From Elymus sibiricus (taxonomy: Eukaryota; Streptophyta; Magnoliopsida; Poales; Poaceae), in assembly GCA_039707655.1 (NCBI GenBank), contig CM077675.1, positions 418,375,162-418,439,161 on the forward strand: a stretch of 64,000 nucleotides of DNA. Direction: 5' to 3'. Under the pieces are notes generated by a model. The model worked only from the letters and a program-made list of their open reading frames with translations, made no database searches and was not told the origin of the DNA. Positions 31,896-45,798 of this stretch are shown piece after piece; position 1 is the stretch's first letter, and every line of letters starts with the position of its first letter. A program made the position numbers and the translations under genes.

Positions 31896-34800
31896 ATGAC
31901 GAAGGGCAAGATGGAGAAGCTCGAGCGTGCCAAGAAGGGAGGAGCCAAGGCAAAGAAGCCGTCGGGTGCCCGGTCGACGGTGCCGCCGGGGTAGATCCAG
32001 GGGGATTTCCTCCAATCGACGGTCACGGTGGAGGATGTGCAAAATCTTGTCGTTGACGGGTTGATAGCTGCGGAGTCCTGGAGATTGCCGAAGGGGGAGA
32101 CCGAACCAGAGCCACGCGACCGCGAGCGAGTTCTGCTTCTCACTCACATCGAACGAGGTTTCTCCATGCCACCCCACCAGTTCATCCGCAGTTTCCTGAA
32201 CTATTTCGGGGCGCAGCTCCACCATTTTCCTCCGAATGCGATTGCCTATCTTTCCTGTTTCATAACCCTGTGCGAATGCTTCTTGGGCTATCCTCCGCAT
32301 TGGGGTTTGTTTAAACACATATTCTCTGTTAGATCTCAATCCGTCAAGAAAGCCAATCCCAGTGATAGCAAAACCAATGTAATCCAACTGTGTGGTGGCT
32401 TAGGGATCCAAAAGAGAGGTAGGAGTGCATTTCCCTCTATGACCTTTCCTGATTCTGTCCGGGGTTGGCAGTCGACATGGTTCTATTGCAAGGATGTTGC
32501 ATCACCAAATATGTCGACTGGACTTCCTCCTTTCACCTTGGATCGACCTACCACTCCCAAACCACTGTATGTGACAAAGGTAGAGAAAATCCAGGTAGGG
32601 ATCCTAGTGAACGTTGTATCTGATCTCATCCGCGGCGGAGTGACTGGCTTGGATCTCCTTGAAACGTTTCTCAGTCGACGGATCCAGCCTCTCCAGGCCC
32701 GGGATCACACCATGTGGCATTACTCGGGCCCTGAGGATACCACTCGGACTCATCCTGAAGAAGTTTCCGATGATACCGTCTCCCAGTGGCTCAGGAGCAT
32801 CACCGGAGCCTGTGACAATCCCGAGGGAGCGAAGCGAATTCCGCCCTTTTCTGCTTTGAACCCACCAAAGAATCTTGTGAGTTATACCTCCGTCGATTAT
32901 TTTAATATCTGTCGAGTAACTGGATCTTCAGTCGACTGACTTTGAAGCTTGTATCTTGCAGGAATTTACAAACATGTACTCGCCCGTGCCAAACGGAGAA
33001 AAGTCTGACGAAGAAGAAGGGAGCGTAGATGACAGCGCAGACGGCGATTATGCCAACGACAGCGAGAGCAGCGATGACGACCTGGAGGAAGGCGAGGTGG
33101 AAGCTCAGGTCCCTCTGCGCCCTGGGCATCGCACCAAGCATCAGGAAGACCCAGAGGTTGCCCCGAGCAAAACTGTGGCGTCGAGCACAAGGAACCCAAA
33201 ACGCGACCGCACCGCAACACCGGGGTCGACTGAAAAAGCTGCGAAACAACTCAAGCCAGACGCGCCAAAACCTCGGAAGGCCCTGCCTCGCATCAAGATT
33301 GCTGTGCCTGTTGCCTCAACGTAAGTGTTTATTTCCCGCAATTGTGATTGTGGCACTTCATGTCTCTGCTGACCGAGTGGAGTTTATCCGCCAGAGCTGC
33401 TACCTCTGTGACGTCGCCCCAGCGAAATGATGGGAACCATATGGAAGTGGACACTCCTGATGCGGCCACCTCCCAACGAGGTATAACAAACCCACACTCT
33501 ACTCTGTTTTTTTTGAAGAATAATCGTCGGATGACTTGATTAAAATTGCCGATTGATAGCTGACGAAGTCATCGAACTGGAAGATGACGAGAAGCTGCAG
33601 CGAGGAACGCAAGATGAAGCTGTGCCTCTGGAAGCTCCACACGTACACACTCGGAGAACATCGTCAGGACAGACGCCCCATGGGTCGACTGCTGCGACGC
33701 CTCCAGCCCTTGTGGCCCCGCTGTCGAGTGTTCCGCCAGCCACTTCAATTCTGGTGGCTTCAGCACCTATTGGACAACTTGAAGCACCACCTGCTGCCTC
33801 AGTTACAGCACCAACTCATTCGACGCCCTCATACCCTTTGTATCACGTCCCGGAGGACCAAACTGGAGCTGCCAAGGAAGCTATGATTCAGGCTGGGCAG
33901 ATGATGCTGCGAACAAAGGAGGCATATGAAGACAGCAAGTTAGCCTATGATGCCAGCTCAGCGCTTCAAGCCAACGTCCGAGTAAGTGCTATTGTAAGTT
34001 CATTTCCAATTGAATTCCTGTCCATCTTGATTTTACACCCACTGGGTGTTTTCTTCGCAAGTAGATCAGGTAGTCTCTGGTCCAGTGGGGGCATGCTGAG
34101 TGCACCCACTGGGTGTAGTCCCCGAGACTACTGTCGATCGTTGACGATGGGCAGTAGTCTTAAGAACCATTCTGCAGGTTTCATGGACATCATTTCCATC
34201 AACCATGATATGACGCTGTATAGGGTTGTGGGGTGGAGCGGCGGGCCGCCTTTCAGTCGACTGCACTTGTACTTTTCCACTCGGAAGTAGAGAAATATCC
34301 ATGTCGACTGAGCCCCTTCTTTGCTGATTTCAGAAAGCCTATGGGATCGGGACCAAGTACGTCGAGCTGGAGAAGGAAAAGAATCGACTTCTGCTGGATC
34401 TGGAGCTGACGAACAACAACCTGGACCGTGCACAGACCGAACTGAAGACTTTTGGAGGTAATCTTTGTCGATCAATTGCATTATCACTTTCATCTTCCAT
34501 CCTTTGAACCAAGTGAATCCACTCGAACAGACGTACGTGATGAGAACCGTCGTCTCCGAGCGCGACTCAACAATGTTATTTCTTTAGATACCATGAAGAA
34601 GGCGCTCGAGGACAAGGACAAATCACTTGTTGATGCTCAGAAGGAAGCGAAGGAGAAAACTGAAGCCGCTGAGAAGAAACTTGCTGCAGCCAGTAAACTG
34701 GAAGAAGAGAACGCCAAACTCAAGCAGGAACGATCCGACTGGATCAAGAAACTTGAAGTGCAGACCAAGGGAAAGAATGCTCTGGAAAAACACTTAGGAG

Positions 34801-35396
34801 ACTTTGCGAAGAAAATGTTCAACATGCTTGAAGGTGACTTTCTTCTATCGAATGAATTTCTTTGATTTCCTCAGAACGGCATTGTGATCACCTTTTTTCT
34901 TTCTCTTCACGCAGAATTCTGTCAAGACTTTGAGAAGGAAACCGAAGAAATCGAGCCCAATCTGGACCCCACGGAGTCACTCGTCGGAGACGCCGTGGCC
35001 ATGGATATGTTTCGACTCGAAGCTCGTCTTAAGAGTGTCCAAGGATATGTCACTCGGCTGAAGGTTGCATTCGAGAAGGTCGACAAGGAGTTGTGGCCTG
35101 AAGATTCTCTCCAGACTGACCTCGAGTCTATGATGACTCGCCTCAACGAAATTCCCAGTCGAGTGCAGGCGTGAAAGAAATCTGCTGCTCGTTGTGGTGC
35201 TGATGTGGCACTTTCACTCGTCAGGGTTCATTGCAAGGAGGCCAGGGAGGACAAACTGAAGGCTCTCCGAGTGATCAACACAAAGAAACTGTAGTTTGAA
35301 GATTTCATGGAGACTTTTATCGAAGCAGCCACTCGGATTGCCGACGGAATTGACCTGGATACTTTTGTCGAGCCTTCAAGCCCTACCGAAGCTTGA
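31896..35396 (+). pseudogene. Antisense seven-exon gene of Gypsy A (PF04195-like), three in-frame stops
   Basis: Exons: 31896-32876, 32962-33320, 33395-33480, 33560-33981, 34334-34457, 34531-34833, 34915-35396. All introns have GT-AG ends, and the sum is 2757 nt, 919 codons. Exon 1 encodes a Lys-rich start (MTKGKMEKLERAKKGG) and a domain with HIERGFSMPPHQFIRSFLNY and LHHFPPNAIAYLSCF, like the plant 'putative gypsy type transposon' family (PF04195). Exon 2 is acidic (DEEEGSVDDSADGD) then basic. Exon 4 is Pro/Ala/Thr-rich. Exons 5-7 form a heptad-rich coiled coil (KKALEDKDKSLVDAQKEAKEK). Stops: TAG 31992-31994 and TGA 35172-35174 (both Trp in copy B) and TAG 35292-35294 (Gln in B). It runs opposite to pol and converges with it. 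The function in the retroelement is unknown. Confidence 0.85.
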
Positions 35397-35599
35397 AGAA
35401 GTATGTTGCTTTCAGTTAAAACTTTATTTGCCTCGGTATGCCGAGTGATGGTGTAACCGATTAAAACTTCTTTCAGGCCTTAAGCCTGAGAACTTCCCTT
35501 TGCGCGAACAAGTTTTTGCTGCGCTAGAGATTCTAGTCTTACTCGCATTTTGCTTTTCGACATTTTGCTTGGTTGAATTTAGGACTTAGGCGAAGACTG
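35397..35599. other. Spacer between the antisense gene and the tandem array
   Basis: Short 3' flank of the antisense gene, conserved in inverted form at about 55870-56070 in copy B (shared GTTTTAATCGGTTACACCATCAC words). It may hold the polyadenylation site of the antisense transcript. Confidence 0.5.
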
Positions 35600-38500
35600 G
35601 TTCGCAGCTAAGTTCCGAGTGTTAGGAATACCTTACACTCGGCAGGATTTTTTAACTTAGGTGAAAACTGGTTCAAAGCTAAGCCCCCGAGTAAGAGGAT
35701 TGCTCTTCACTCGGAGAAGTTTTTTGAACTTAGGCGAAGACTGGTTCGCGGCTAAGTCTCCGAGTGTATTGAATGTTATACACTCGGAAGGGTTTTTCAC
35801 TTAGGCGAAACGGATTCGCAGCTAAGCCCCCGAGAGAGAGGGTTGCTCTTCACTCGGAGAAGTTTTTGAACTTAAGCGAAGACTGGTTCGCGGCTAAGTC
35901 TCCGAGTGTATTGAATGTTATACGCTCGGAAGGGTTTTTAACTTAGGCGAAACGGATTCGCAGCTAAGCCTCCGAGCAAGAGGGTTGCTCTTCACTCGGA
36001 GAAGTTTTTGAACTTAGGCGAAGACTGGTTCGCGGCTAAGTCTCCGAGTGCATTGAATGTTATACACTCGGAAGGGTTTTTCACTTAGGCGAAACGGATT
36101 CGCAGCTAAGCCTTCGAGAGAGAGGGTTGCTCTTCACTCGGAGAAGTTTTTGAACTTAGGCGAAGACTGGTTCGCGGCTAAGTCTCCGAGTGTATTGAAT
36201 GTTATACACTCGGAAGGGTTTTTCACTTAGGCGAAACGGATTCGCAGCTAAGCCTCCGAGAGAGAGGGTTGTTCTTCACTCGGAGAAGTTTTTGAACTTA
36301 GGCGAAGACTGGTTCGCGGCTAAGTCTCCGAGTGTATTGAATGTTATACACTCGGAAGGGTTTTTCACTTAGGCGAAACGGATTCGCAGCTAAGCCCCCG
36401 AGAGAGAGGGTTGCTCTTCACTCAGAGAAGTTTTTGAACTTAGGCGAAGACTGGTTCGCGGCTAAGTCTCCGAGTGTATTGAATGCTATACACTCGGAAG
36501 GGTTTTTCACTTAGGCGAAACGGATTCGCAGCTAAGCCCCCGAGAGAGAGGGTTGCTCTTCACTCGGAGAAGTTTTTGAACTTAGGCGAAGACTGGTTCG
36601 CGGCTAAGTCTCCGATTGTATTGAATGCTATACACTCGGAAGGGTTTTTCACTTAGGCGAAACGGATTCGCAGCTAAGCCCCCGAGAGAGAGGGTTTCTC
36701 TTCACTCGGAGAAGTTTTTGAACTTAGGCGAAGACTCGTTCGCGGCTAAGTCTCCGAGTGTATTGAATGCTATACACTCGAAAGGGTTTTTACTTAGGCG
36801 AAACAGATTCGCAGCTAAGCCCCCGAGAGAGAGGGTTGCTCTTCACTCGGAGAAGTTTTTGAACTTAGGCGAAGACTGGTTCGCGGCTAAGTCTCCGAGT
36901 GTATTGAATGTTATACACTCGGAAGGGTTTTTCACTTAGGCGAAACGGATTCGCAGCTAAGCCTCCGAGAGAGAGGGTTGTTCTTCACTAGGAGAAATTT
37001 TTGAACTTAGGCGAAGACTGGTTCGCGGTTAAGTCTCCGAGTGTATTGAATGTTATACACTCGGAAGGGTTTTTCACTTAGGCGAAACGGATTCGCAGCT
37101 AAGCCCCCGAGAAAGAGGGTTGCTCTTCACTCGGAGAAGTTTTTGAACTTAGGCGAAGACTGGTTCGCGGCTAAGTCTCCGAGTGTATTGAATGTTATAC
37201 ACTCGGAAGGGTTTTTCACTTAGGCGAAACGGATTCGCAGCTAAGCCTTCGAGAGAGAGGGTTGCTCTTCACTCGGAGAAGTTTTTGAACTTAGGCGAAG
37301 ACTGGTTCGCGGCTAAGTCTCCGAGTGTATTGAATGTTATACACTCAGAAGGGTTTTTCACTTAGGCGAAACGGATTCGCAGCTAAGCCTCCGAGAGAGA
37401 GGGTTGTTCTTCACTCGGAGAAGTTTTTGAACTTAGGCGAAGACTGGTTCGCGGCTAAGTCTCCGAGTGTATTGAATGTTATACACTCGGAAGGGTTTTT
37501 CACTTAGGCGAAACGGATTCGCAGCTAAGCTCCCGAGAGAGAGGGTTGCTCTTCACTCGGAGAAGTTTTTGAACTTAGGCGAAGACTGGTTCGCGGCTAA
37601 GTCTCCGAGTGTATTGAATGCTATACACTCGGAAGGGTTTTTCACTTAGGCGAAACGGATTCGAAGCTAAGCCCCCGAGAGAGAGGATTGCTCTTCACTC
37701 GGAGAAGTTTTTGAACTTAGGCGAAGACTGGTTCGCGGCTAAGTCTCCGATTGTATTGAATGCTATACACTCGGAAGGGTTTTTCACTTAGGCGAAACGG
37801 ATTCGCAGCTAAGCCCCCGAGAGAGAGGGTTTCTCTTCACTCGGAGAAGTTTTTGAACTTAGGCGAAGACTCGTTCGCGGCTAAGTCTCCGAGTGTATTG
37901 AATGCTATACACTCGAAAGGGTTTTTTACTTAGGCGAAACGGATTCGCAGCTAAGCCCCCGAGAGAGAGGGTTGCTCTTCACTCGGAGAAGTTTTTGAAC
38001 TTAGGCGAAGACTGGTTCGCGGCTAAGTCTCCGAGTGTATTGAATGTTATACACTCGGAAGGGTTTTTCACTTAGGCGAAACGGATTCGCAGCTAAGCCT
38101 CCGAGAGAGAGGGTTGTTCTTCACTCGGAGAAGTTTTTGAACTTAGGCGAAGACTGGTTCGCGGCTAAGTCTCCGAGTGTATTGAATGTTATACACTCGG
38201 AAGGGTTTTTCACTTAGGTGAAACGGATTCGCAGCTAAGCCCCCGAGAGAGAGGGTTGCTCTTCACTCGGAGAAGTTTTTGAACTTAGGCGAAGACTGGT
38301 TCGCGGCTAAGTCTCCGAGTGTATTGAATGCTATACACTCGGAAGGGTTTTTCACTTAGGCGAAACGGATTCGCAGCTAAGCCCCCGAGAGAGAGGGTTG
38401 CTCTTCACTCGGAGAAGTTTTTGAACTTAGGCGAAGACTGGTTCGCGGCTAAGTCTCCGATTGTATTGAATGCTATACACTCGGAAGGGTTTTTCACTTA

Positions 38501-39560
38501 GGCGAAACGGATTCGCAGCTAAGCCCCCGAGAGAGAGGGTTTCTCTTCACTCGGAGAAGTTTTTGAACTTCGGCGAAGACTCGTTCGCGGCTAAGTCTCC
38601 GAGTGTATTGAATGCTATACACTCGAAAGGGTTTTTTACTTAGGCGAAACAGATTCGCAGCTAAGCACCCGAGAGAGAGGGTTACTCTTCACTCGGAGAA
38701 TTTTTTGAACTTAGGCGAAGACTGGTTCGCGGCTAAGTCTCCGAGTGTATTGAATGTTATACACTCGGAAGGGTTTTTCACTTAGGCGAAACTGATTCGC
38801 AGCTAAGCCTCCGAGAGAGAGGGTTGTTCTTCACTCGGAGAAATTTTTGAACTTAGGCGAAGACTGGTTCGCGGTTAAGTCTCCGAGTGTATTGAATGTT
38901 ATACACTCGGAAGGGTTTTTCACTTAGGCGAAACGGATTCGCAGCTAAGCCCCCGAGAAAGAGGGTTGCTCTTCACTCGGAGAAGTTTTTGAACTTAGGC
39001 GAAGACTGGTTCGCGGCTAAGTCTCCGAGTGTATTGAATGCTATACACTCGGAAGGGTTTGTTACTTAGGCGAAACGGATTCGCAGCTAAGCCCCCGAGA
39101 GAGAGGGTTGCTCTTCACTCGGAGAAGTTTTTGAACTTAGGCGAAGACTGGTTCGCGGCTAAGTCTCCGAGTGTATTGAATGTTATACACTCGGAAGGGT
39201 TTTTCACTTAGGCGAAACGGATTCGCATCTAAGCCTCCGAGAGAGGGGGTTGTTCTTCACTCGGAGAAGTTTTTGAACTTAGGCGAAGACTGGTTCGCGG
39301 CTAAGTCTCCGAGTGTATTGAATGTTATACACTCGGAAGGGTTTTTCACTTAGGCGAAACGGATTCGCAGCTAAGCCCCCGAGAAAGAGGGTTGCTCTTC
39401 ACTCGGAGAAGTTTTTGAACTTAGGCGAAGACTGGTTCGCGGCTAAGTCTCCGAGTGTATTGAATGCTATACACTCGGAAGGGTTTTTTACTTAGGCGAA
39501 ACGGATTCACAGCTAAGCCCCCGAGAGAGAGGGTTGCTCTTCACTCGGAGAAGTCTTTGA
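35600..39560. repeat. Tandem array of about 28 units of 142 bp in Gypsy A
   Basis: Each 142-bp unit is a dimer of two related 71-bp halves, one with TTAGGCGAAGACTGGTTCGC and one with TTAGGCGAAACGGATTCGC, separated by ACTCGG-containing linkers. Variants recur at fixed multiples: GGTTGTTCTTCAC occurs at 36267, 36976, 37402, 38112, 38822 and 39248, giving spacings of 709, 426, 710, 710 and 426 bp, that is five, three, five, five and three units. The array lies between the convergent 3' ends of pol and the antisense gene. Copy B has about seven units at the same place. Confidence 0.95.
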
Positions 39561-39662
39561 ATGTGAAATTGTGCAATCGGAATCGACAATAGACTGCGGA
39601 AGTCATAACTTAACAAACGACATCGTCTGGAGCACTCTTATTACATCAAAACAACTCAGTCG

Positions 39663-42600
39663 TCAAGTATAAAAGCGTCGAAGCAAATCCGCGTTCCAGG
39701 CGCGTGGCTCGTCAATATTCTTCTTCAAGTTGAAAAGATGGTACGCCCCATTGTTCAGCACCTTGGTGACGACGAATGGGCCTTCCCACGCTGGGGCCAA
39801 CTTGTGGGGCCGCTACTGATCCACTCGGAGCACCAGATCACCTTCATGGAATGAACGGCTTTTGACGTGTCTCGCATGGAAGCGGCGAAGGTCTTGTTGA
39901 TATACAGTCGACCGGATCAGGGCCATCTCTCGTTCTTCCTCTAGGAGATCCACACCATCTTGTCTAGCTTGCTCAGCTTCGTCTTCAGAGTATAGATCCA
40001 CTCGCGGGGAATTGTGAAGGACGTCACTTGGCAGAACGGCTTCAGCTCCATACACAAGGAAGAAAGGAGTGCGTCCAGTCGACCGGTTAGGAGTCGTCCT
40101 CAAGCCCCACAGGACAGACGGCAATTCAGTGACCCAAGCTCCAGCAGCATGATCAAGATCTCGCATGAGCCGAGGCTTCAGTCCTTGGAGGATAAGGCCA
40201 TTCGCTCGCTCAGCTTGACCGTTAGACTGGGGGTGCGCAACGGATGCGTAGTCCACCCGAGTGCCTTGAGAGGAGCAAAAGTGTCTGAACTCTTCCGAGT
40301 CAAAGTTAGAGCCATTGTCTGTAATGATACTGTGGGGGAATCCATACCGGAAGGTTATTTATTTCATGAATTTGATAGCAGTGCGGGCGTTCAGCTTCTT
40401 GATGGGTTTAGCTTCAATCCACTTAGTGAACTTGTCGACTGCAACCAGTAAGTGAGTGAATCCACTCTGGCCTGTTCTAAGGGGTCCAACCATATCCAAG
40501 CCCCATACAGCAAACGGCCAGACGAGTGGAATAGTCTTCAAGGCAGACGCAGGTTTGTGTGACAGGTTCGAATAAAACTGGCATCCTTCGTAGTGATCGA
40601 CTATATCTTTGGCCATCTCATTGGCGCGTGGCCAAAAGAAACCCGCTCGGTAGGCTTTGGCAACAATTGTCCTAGAGGACGCATGATGACCACAAGTTCC
40701 CGAGTGAATCTCCTCCAAAATCAGTCGACCTTCTTCAGGAGAAATACACCGCTGAATCACGCCAGTCACACTTTCTCTGTAGAGTTGTCCATCCATAACA
40801 GTAAATGCCTTGGATCTGCGGACTATCTGTCGAGCTTCATCTTCATCATCTGGGAGTTCTTGCCTCAGAATATACGCAATATAAGGAACAGTCCAGTCGG
40901 GGATGATCACTAAAACCTCCATAACCAAATCAATAACTGCTGGGACGTCGACTTCAGTCGGATCTGAGGCGCTCTTTGCTTGCGAGGGCTCTTCAGTGAA
41001 AGGATCTTCCTGTACCGAAGGAGAATGAAGGTGCTCGAGAAATACATTGCTGGGGACAGGTTTCCGAGTGGATCCAATCTTTGCCAGCTCATCAGCTGCT
41101 TGATTCTTCACTCGGGGAACATGATGGAGTTCCAAGCCTTCGAATTTCTTCTCAAGTTTCCTTACTGCATTGCAGTATCCTGTCATAGCAGGGTTCCTGA
41201 CATCCCACTCTTTCATCACTTGATTGACCACCAAATCAGAGTCGCCATATACCATCAGGCGCCGGACGCCGAGTGAAATGGCCATACGCAACCCATACAA
41301 GAGTGCTTCATATTTAGCTTCATTGTTGGAGGAATCAAAGTGAATCTACAAGACATAACTGAGTTTGTCGCCTTTTGGGGACACCAGTACTATGCCAGCA
41401 CCAGACCCATACAGCATCTTCGAGTCATCAAAGAACATGGTCCAGTGTGCCGAGTAAACTTGGATCGGTTGCTGCTGTTCAGTCCACTCGGCCAAGAAAT
41501 TAGCGAGGGCTTGAGACTTGATTGCTTTCTTTGCTTCAAACTTGATGTCAAAATAGAGGAGCTCAAAAGCCCATTTGGCCACTCGACCAGACGCATCTCG
41601 ATTGTGGAGAATTTCAGACAATGGAGCATCACTGACGACTGAAATTGAGTGATCTTGAAAATAATGTGCCACCTTCTTAGCTGACAGATATATACCGTAC
41701 ACAAGCTTCTGGTAATGTGGATATCTTTGCTTTGAAGGAGTCAACACTTCAGAGACGTAATAAACAGGACACTGGACTTTGTAAGCTTTACCTTCCTCTT
41801 CCCTCTCGACAGAGAACTGTACTGACGACCTGATTAGTAGCTGCTATGTACAATAGCAATGGCTCCTTACTGTGCGGAGCAGCAAGCACCGGCTGGGTGG
41901 AAAGCAGAGCTTTGAGCTCGACAAACGCTGCTTCAGCTTCAGAAGTCCACACGAATGTATCAGACTTCTTCATCAGTCGGTATAAAGGCAATGCCTTTTC
42001 ACCGAGACGAGAAATGAATCGACTCAATGCTGCCAAGCAACCTGTGAGCTTCTGGACATCATGCACACGCTCAGGGCTTTTCATTCGGGTGATGGCACCG
42101 ATCTTTTCAGGATTAACGTCGATTCCCTTTTCAAAAACGAGAAAACCGAGTAATTTGCCACCAGGAACACCGAAAGTGCACTTAGTCGGATTTAGCTTGA
42201 TATCATATCTCCTCAGATTGGCGAATGTTTCAGCTAAGTCAGACAACAGGTCGAAACCTTTGCGAGACTTGACGACAATGTCATCCATGTAGGCTTCAAC
42301 ATTCCGAGGAATCTGATCGAGTAAACATTTTTGAATCATGCGCATGAAAGTAGCGCCGGCGTTCTTCAAACCAAAAGGCATGGTGATATGACAGAAACAC
42401 CCGAAAGGGGTGACGAAGGCTGTCTTTATTTCATCCGGACCACACAGACGGATCTGATGGTAGCCAGAGTAAGCATCCAGAAAAGATAGACGCTCACACC
42501 CCGCAGTTGAGTCGACAATCTGATCAATGTGGGGGAGTGGAAAATGATCTTTCGGGCAGACCTGATTGATATGTTTGAAATCAATACACATGCGGAGTGA

Positions 42601-45600
42601 CTTGTCCTTCTTAGGGACCATAACGACGTTCGATAACCACTCGGAGTGGTAAATCTCACGTATGAACTTAGCCGCCAAGAGACGAGCCACCTCCTCGCCG
42701 ATTGCATTTCGCTTCTCCGTTGCCGACCGACGCAAATGCTCCTTCACAGGCTTGGCCTTCGGGTCAACTCTCAACCGGAGCTCAGCCAGTTCCCTGGGTA
42801 CACCAGGCATGTCAGCAGGCTTCCATGCGAAGATGTCCCAGTTCTCACGGAGGAACTGGATGAGCTCGGCTTCCTATTTGCTGTCGAGTGTCATCAAGAT
42901 GTTGGTCGGGGCAGCTGTTGGATCTGTCGGGTGAATGTTCACTTTCTTCACTTCTCCTACCGACTGAAAAGCTGACTCAGAAGCGGGCTTCTTAGCGCGC
43001 AACAGGTCGGAAGGATCAACGTTTTTCTTGTATTCTTCCAATTCGACCATGGCCATCTGATGATCGGCGATCTTGGAGCCCTGCTGAAGGCACTCCTCAG
43101 CCCTCTGTCGATTGCCAGTGACTGTGATCACACCCTTGGGTCCGGGCATCTTCAGCTTGAGATACACGTAACATGGACGGGCCATGAAACGGGCATAAGC
43201 CGGACGACCAAGGATGGCGCGGTATGCACTCTGGAAGTCCACCACTTCAAATGTCAATTTTTCCTTGCGAAAATGCTTATTGTCACCAAACACAACATCC
43301 AACGCTATTTGACCGAGTGAACGGGCCTTTTTCCCAGGGATGACGCCATGGAACTGCATGTTGCTTTCACTGAGTCGGGACATCGGAATGCCCATCCCCT
43401 TGAGGGTATCTTCATATAGGATGTTCAGACCGCTTCCACCGTCCATCAAAACCTTGCGGAGTCGAGTGCCCCCCACAACTGGGTCCATCACCAGCGCTTG
43501 CCGCCCGGGGGTAGCAATATGCACAGGGTGATCTGACTGATCAAACGTGATAGCAGTCTGAGACCACTTGAGATATGTGGGGGTAGAGGGAACCGCCATG
43601 TTAAGCTCCCTGTTGATAACTTTCAGTCGACTCTTGCTCTCAACATCAGCAAAAATCAACAGAGTGGCATTGATCTCAGGAAACTCTTCTTTATCTTCTT
43701 CATCTCCCTTTTCAGGGTCTTTTTCACTCGACTGGCTCTCTTTGAACTGTTCGATCAGCAAACGGCACTGTCGGGTGGTATGCTTTAGCAATATTAAATT
43801 GCCCTCTTCATCTTTCCTCGTGTGGATTGCACACGGTAAATCCATAACATCTGTACCCGACTGATTCTTTGACTTCTTGGGGGTGAACTTAGCTTTGGAC
43901 TTTCCTTTATTTTTGGCCTGAGCCGCCAGAGCGGCCGCTTCTGCCGGAGCGGGGGGATCAGCCTTGCGCTTCTGCTTCCGATTGGAGTTTCCGCCTACAT
44001 CATTGTCGACTGCTTTTCCTTTACCGCTTCGGAGGCGGTCCTCTTCTTCCCCATTGGCGTACCGAGTGGCAATCTCCACCATCTTGCTCAGAGAAATATC
44101 ACCAGTGCGACCAAATTTCAGATAGAGCTCTCTGTATCTAACACCAGCCTTGAAAGCACAAATAGCCTGGTGTTCGGAAACATTCTCCACCGTATGATGC
44201 AGGGTGGACCAGCGTTGAATGTAGTCTCGCAAGGTCTCATTGGGTTTCTGAACACAGTGCTGCAAATCAATTAAACCAGCCGGACGTTTACAGGTGCCCT
44301 CAAAGGTTCTGATAAACACTCGGGCCAAGTCCTCCCAGCAATAGATGCTAGAGGGAGCCAAACGATTCAACCAAGCTCTGGCCGAACCATCTAACATCAG
44401 GGACAAATGCTTCATGGCTATGTTGTCGTTTCCTCCACCAATCTGCACGGCCACTCGGTAATCATCTAACCATGTCTCGGGCTTCGTCTCGCCAGAAAAC
44501 TTGCCAATTCCAGCCGCCAACCTGAAGTAGGGGGGAATCTCTGCAGAGCGAATGGCTCTGCTAAAACACTCGGGACCAGACACAACAGCTCCACTTCCAC
44601 TCGGATAGTTTCCGTTATAACCATCTCTGTGGGCTCTGCCCCTGTCGACCCGTCTTTGAGCGAGGACATCCCTTGCGTCAAATCCAGGATTCCGCTCATC
44701 ACCGAACGGGCGCCTATCATCATTGTGCCGGGGCACATAGGAACCACTCCGCGGAGGAGAAAGCACTCGACGGCGGTCATCGCGGTGATAACGGGGAGCA
44801 AACTGATCTCGCCCCTGATCTCTGTACCGATCTTCCCGGAAGTCTCCGCCTCTGTGGCGCAGGGGTGACCCAGGACTGTGGGCCGATTGAACTGTTTCCG
44901 CCCTGGGTGAATTGCTATGTAATCTGTTCTGCGACTGAGAAACAGCTGCATTCTGCTGCTGCGCTGCTTCGAGCAGCGTTCTGATCTGTTGCAAACCTCT
45001 ACCAGCTTCCGACCGTGATGGCTGTATAGAATCTGCAATCCTAGCAGCAGCCGCAACATTCAACACTGGAGTACGGAATACCTCGACGTTATTCCGCGAT
45101 CCACTCGGAAACAACTGTCGCTGATGTCGATTGGGACGCGGCGGACGTTGTCGAACACGCTCGTCGAGTGCCTTCTTCATCTCTTTGAGTCGAAGGCGAG
45201 TCGCCTCCAAGGCCTGGGCCTCAGCAGTCGTGCCGACGATGGGAGTACGGAGAACATCCTCATCCCGGTGCTGCTATTCATTCGACGTTCCACCAATCTC
45301 GCGTCTGGCGGGGCTGAAACCAGGCGGCGGACTCTGATGAGAGCCAGCCATAAAAACTTCAGCCGCAGGATCGCAGCTCTCGCACTCGGAGGGAACGCCA
45401 GACCGATCTGACGCCGAGTCGAACACGCCGAAAAGTGACTCGACGGGCTTGATGGCCGCAATCTGCGGGGACGAAGCCTGGCGGGCCGCCGCATGTCGCA
45501 CCCAACGCTGTAGCCGCGAACGACCGGATCGCTTGCGACGATGAACAGCATGGAGGGCCGACACGTACGGAGTCGATGGCTGAAGGAGAAGAACACCGCA

Positions 45601-45750
45601 GGAGCTTGCGCAAAAGTGCGTCGCCCCACGACTCGGGAGCGCCTCAACGTCCAGAGGCGCCTCCCGGAGCCATGCCGAATCGTCGGCGATGAAGGTGAGC
45701 GCTCCGAGACGTATCTCGCGGCCCAGGAACAAATCACCGCCAGATGACAT
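39663..45750 (-). pseudogene. Gypsy A gag-pol, broken
   Basis: ATG at 45750 (MSSGGDLFLGREIRLG). Gag carries the retrotransposon gag region (GGNDNIAMKHLSLMLDGSARAW). The protease has VLMDGGSGLNILY. After the shared TAG (42876-42874) come RT (FLDAYSGYHQIR and YMDDIVVKS), RNase H, a second RNase H of Tat type (SNNEAEYEALLYGL, VYGDSDLVVNQV), the integrase zinc-binding region (CGHHASSRTIVAK), the integrase core and a C-terminus ending near 39663. Private lesions: TAG 45276-45274, a 2-base loss near 41820, TAG 41348-41346, TAA 40361-40359 and TAG 39815-39813. Copy B, intact at each of these points, defines the lost codons. Confidence 0.9.
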
Positions 45751-45798
45751 GACGAAGGAAAACAAATGCAACCTCGCCGGAAGTCGCTTAGATGCCTG

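Noticed and set aside
35600..39560. Regularly repeated units resembling a CRISPR-like or minisatellite locus
   Set aside because: Units are head-to-tail with no unique spacers, in a plant retrotransposon 3' region shared with copy B; it is a tandem array, not a CRISPR.
45541..45747. Plus-strand frames across Gypsy A gag (and equivalents in B)
   Set aside because: Opposite-strand shadows of gag; unlike the real antisense gene they have no introns, no domain and no conserved start.
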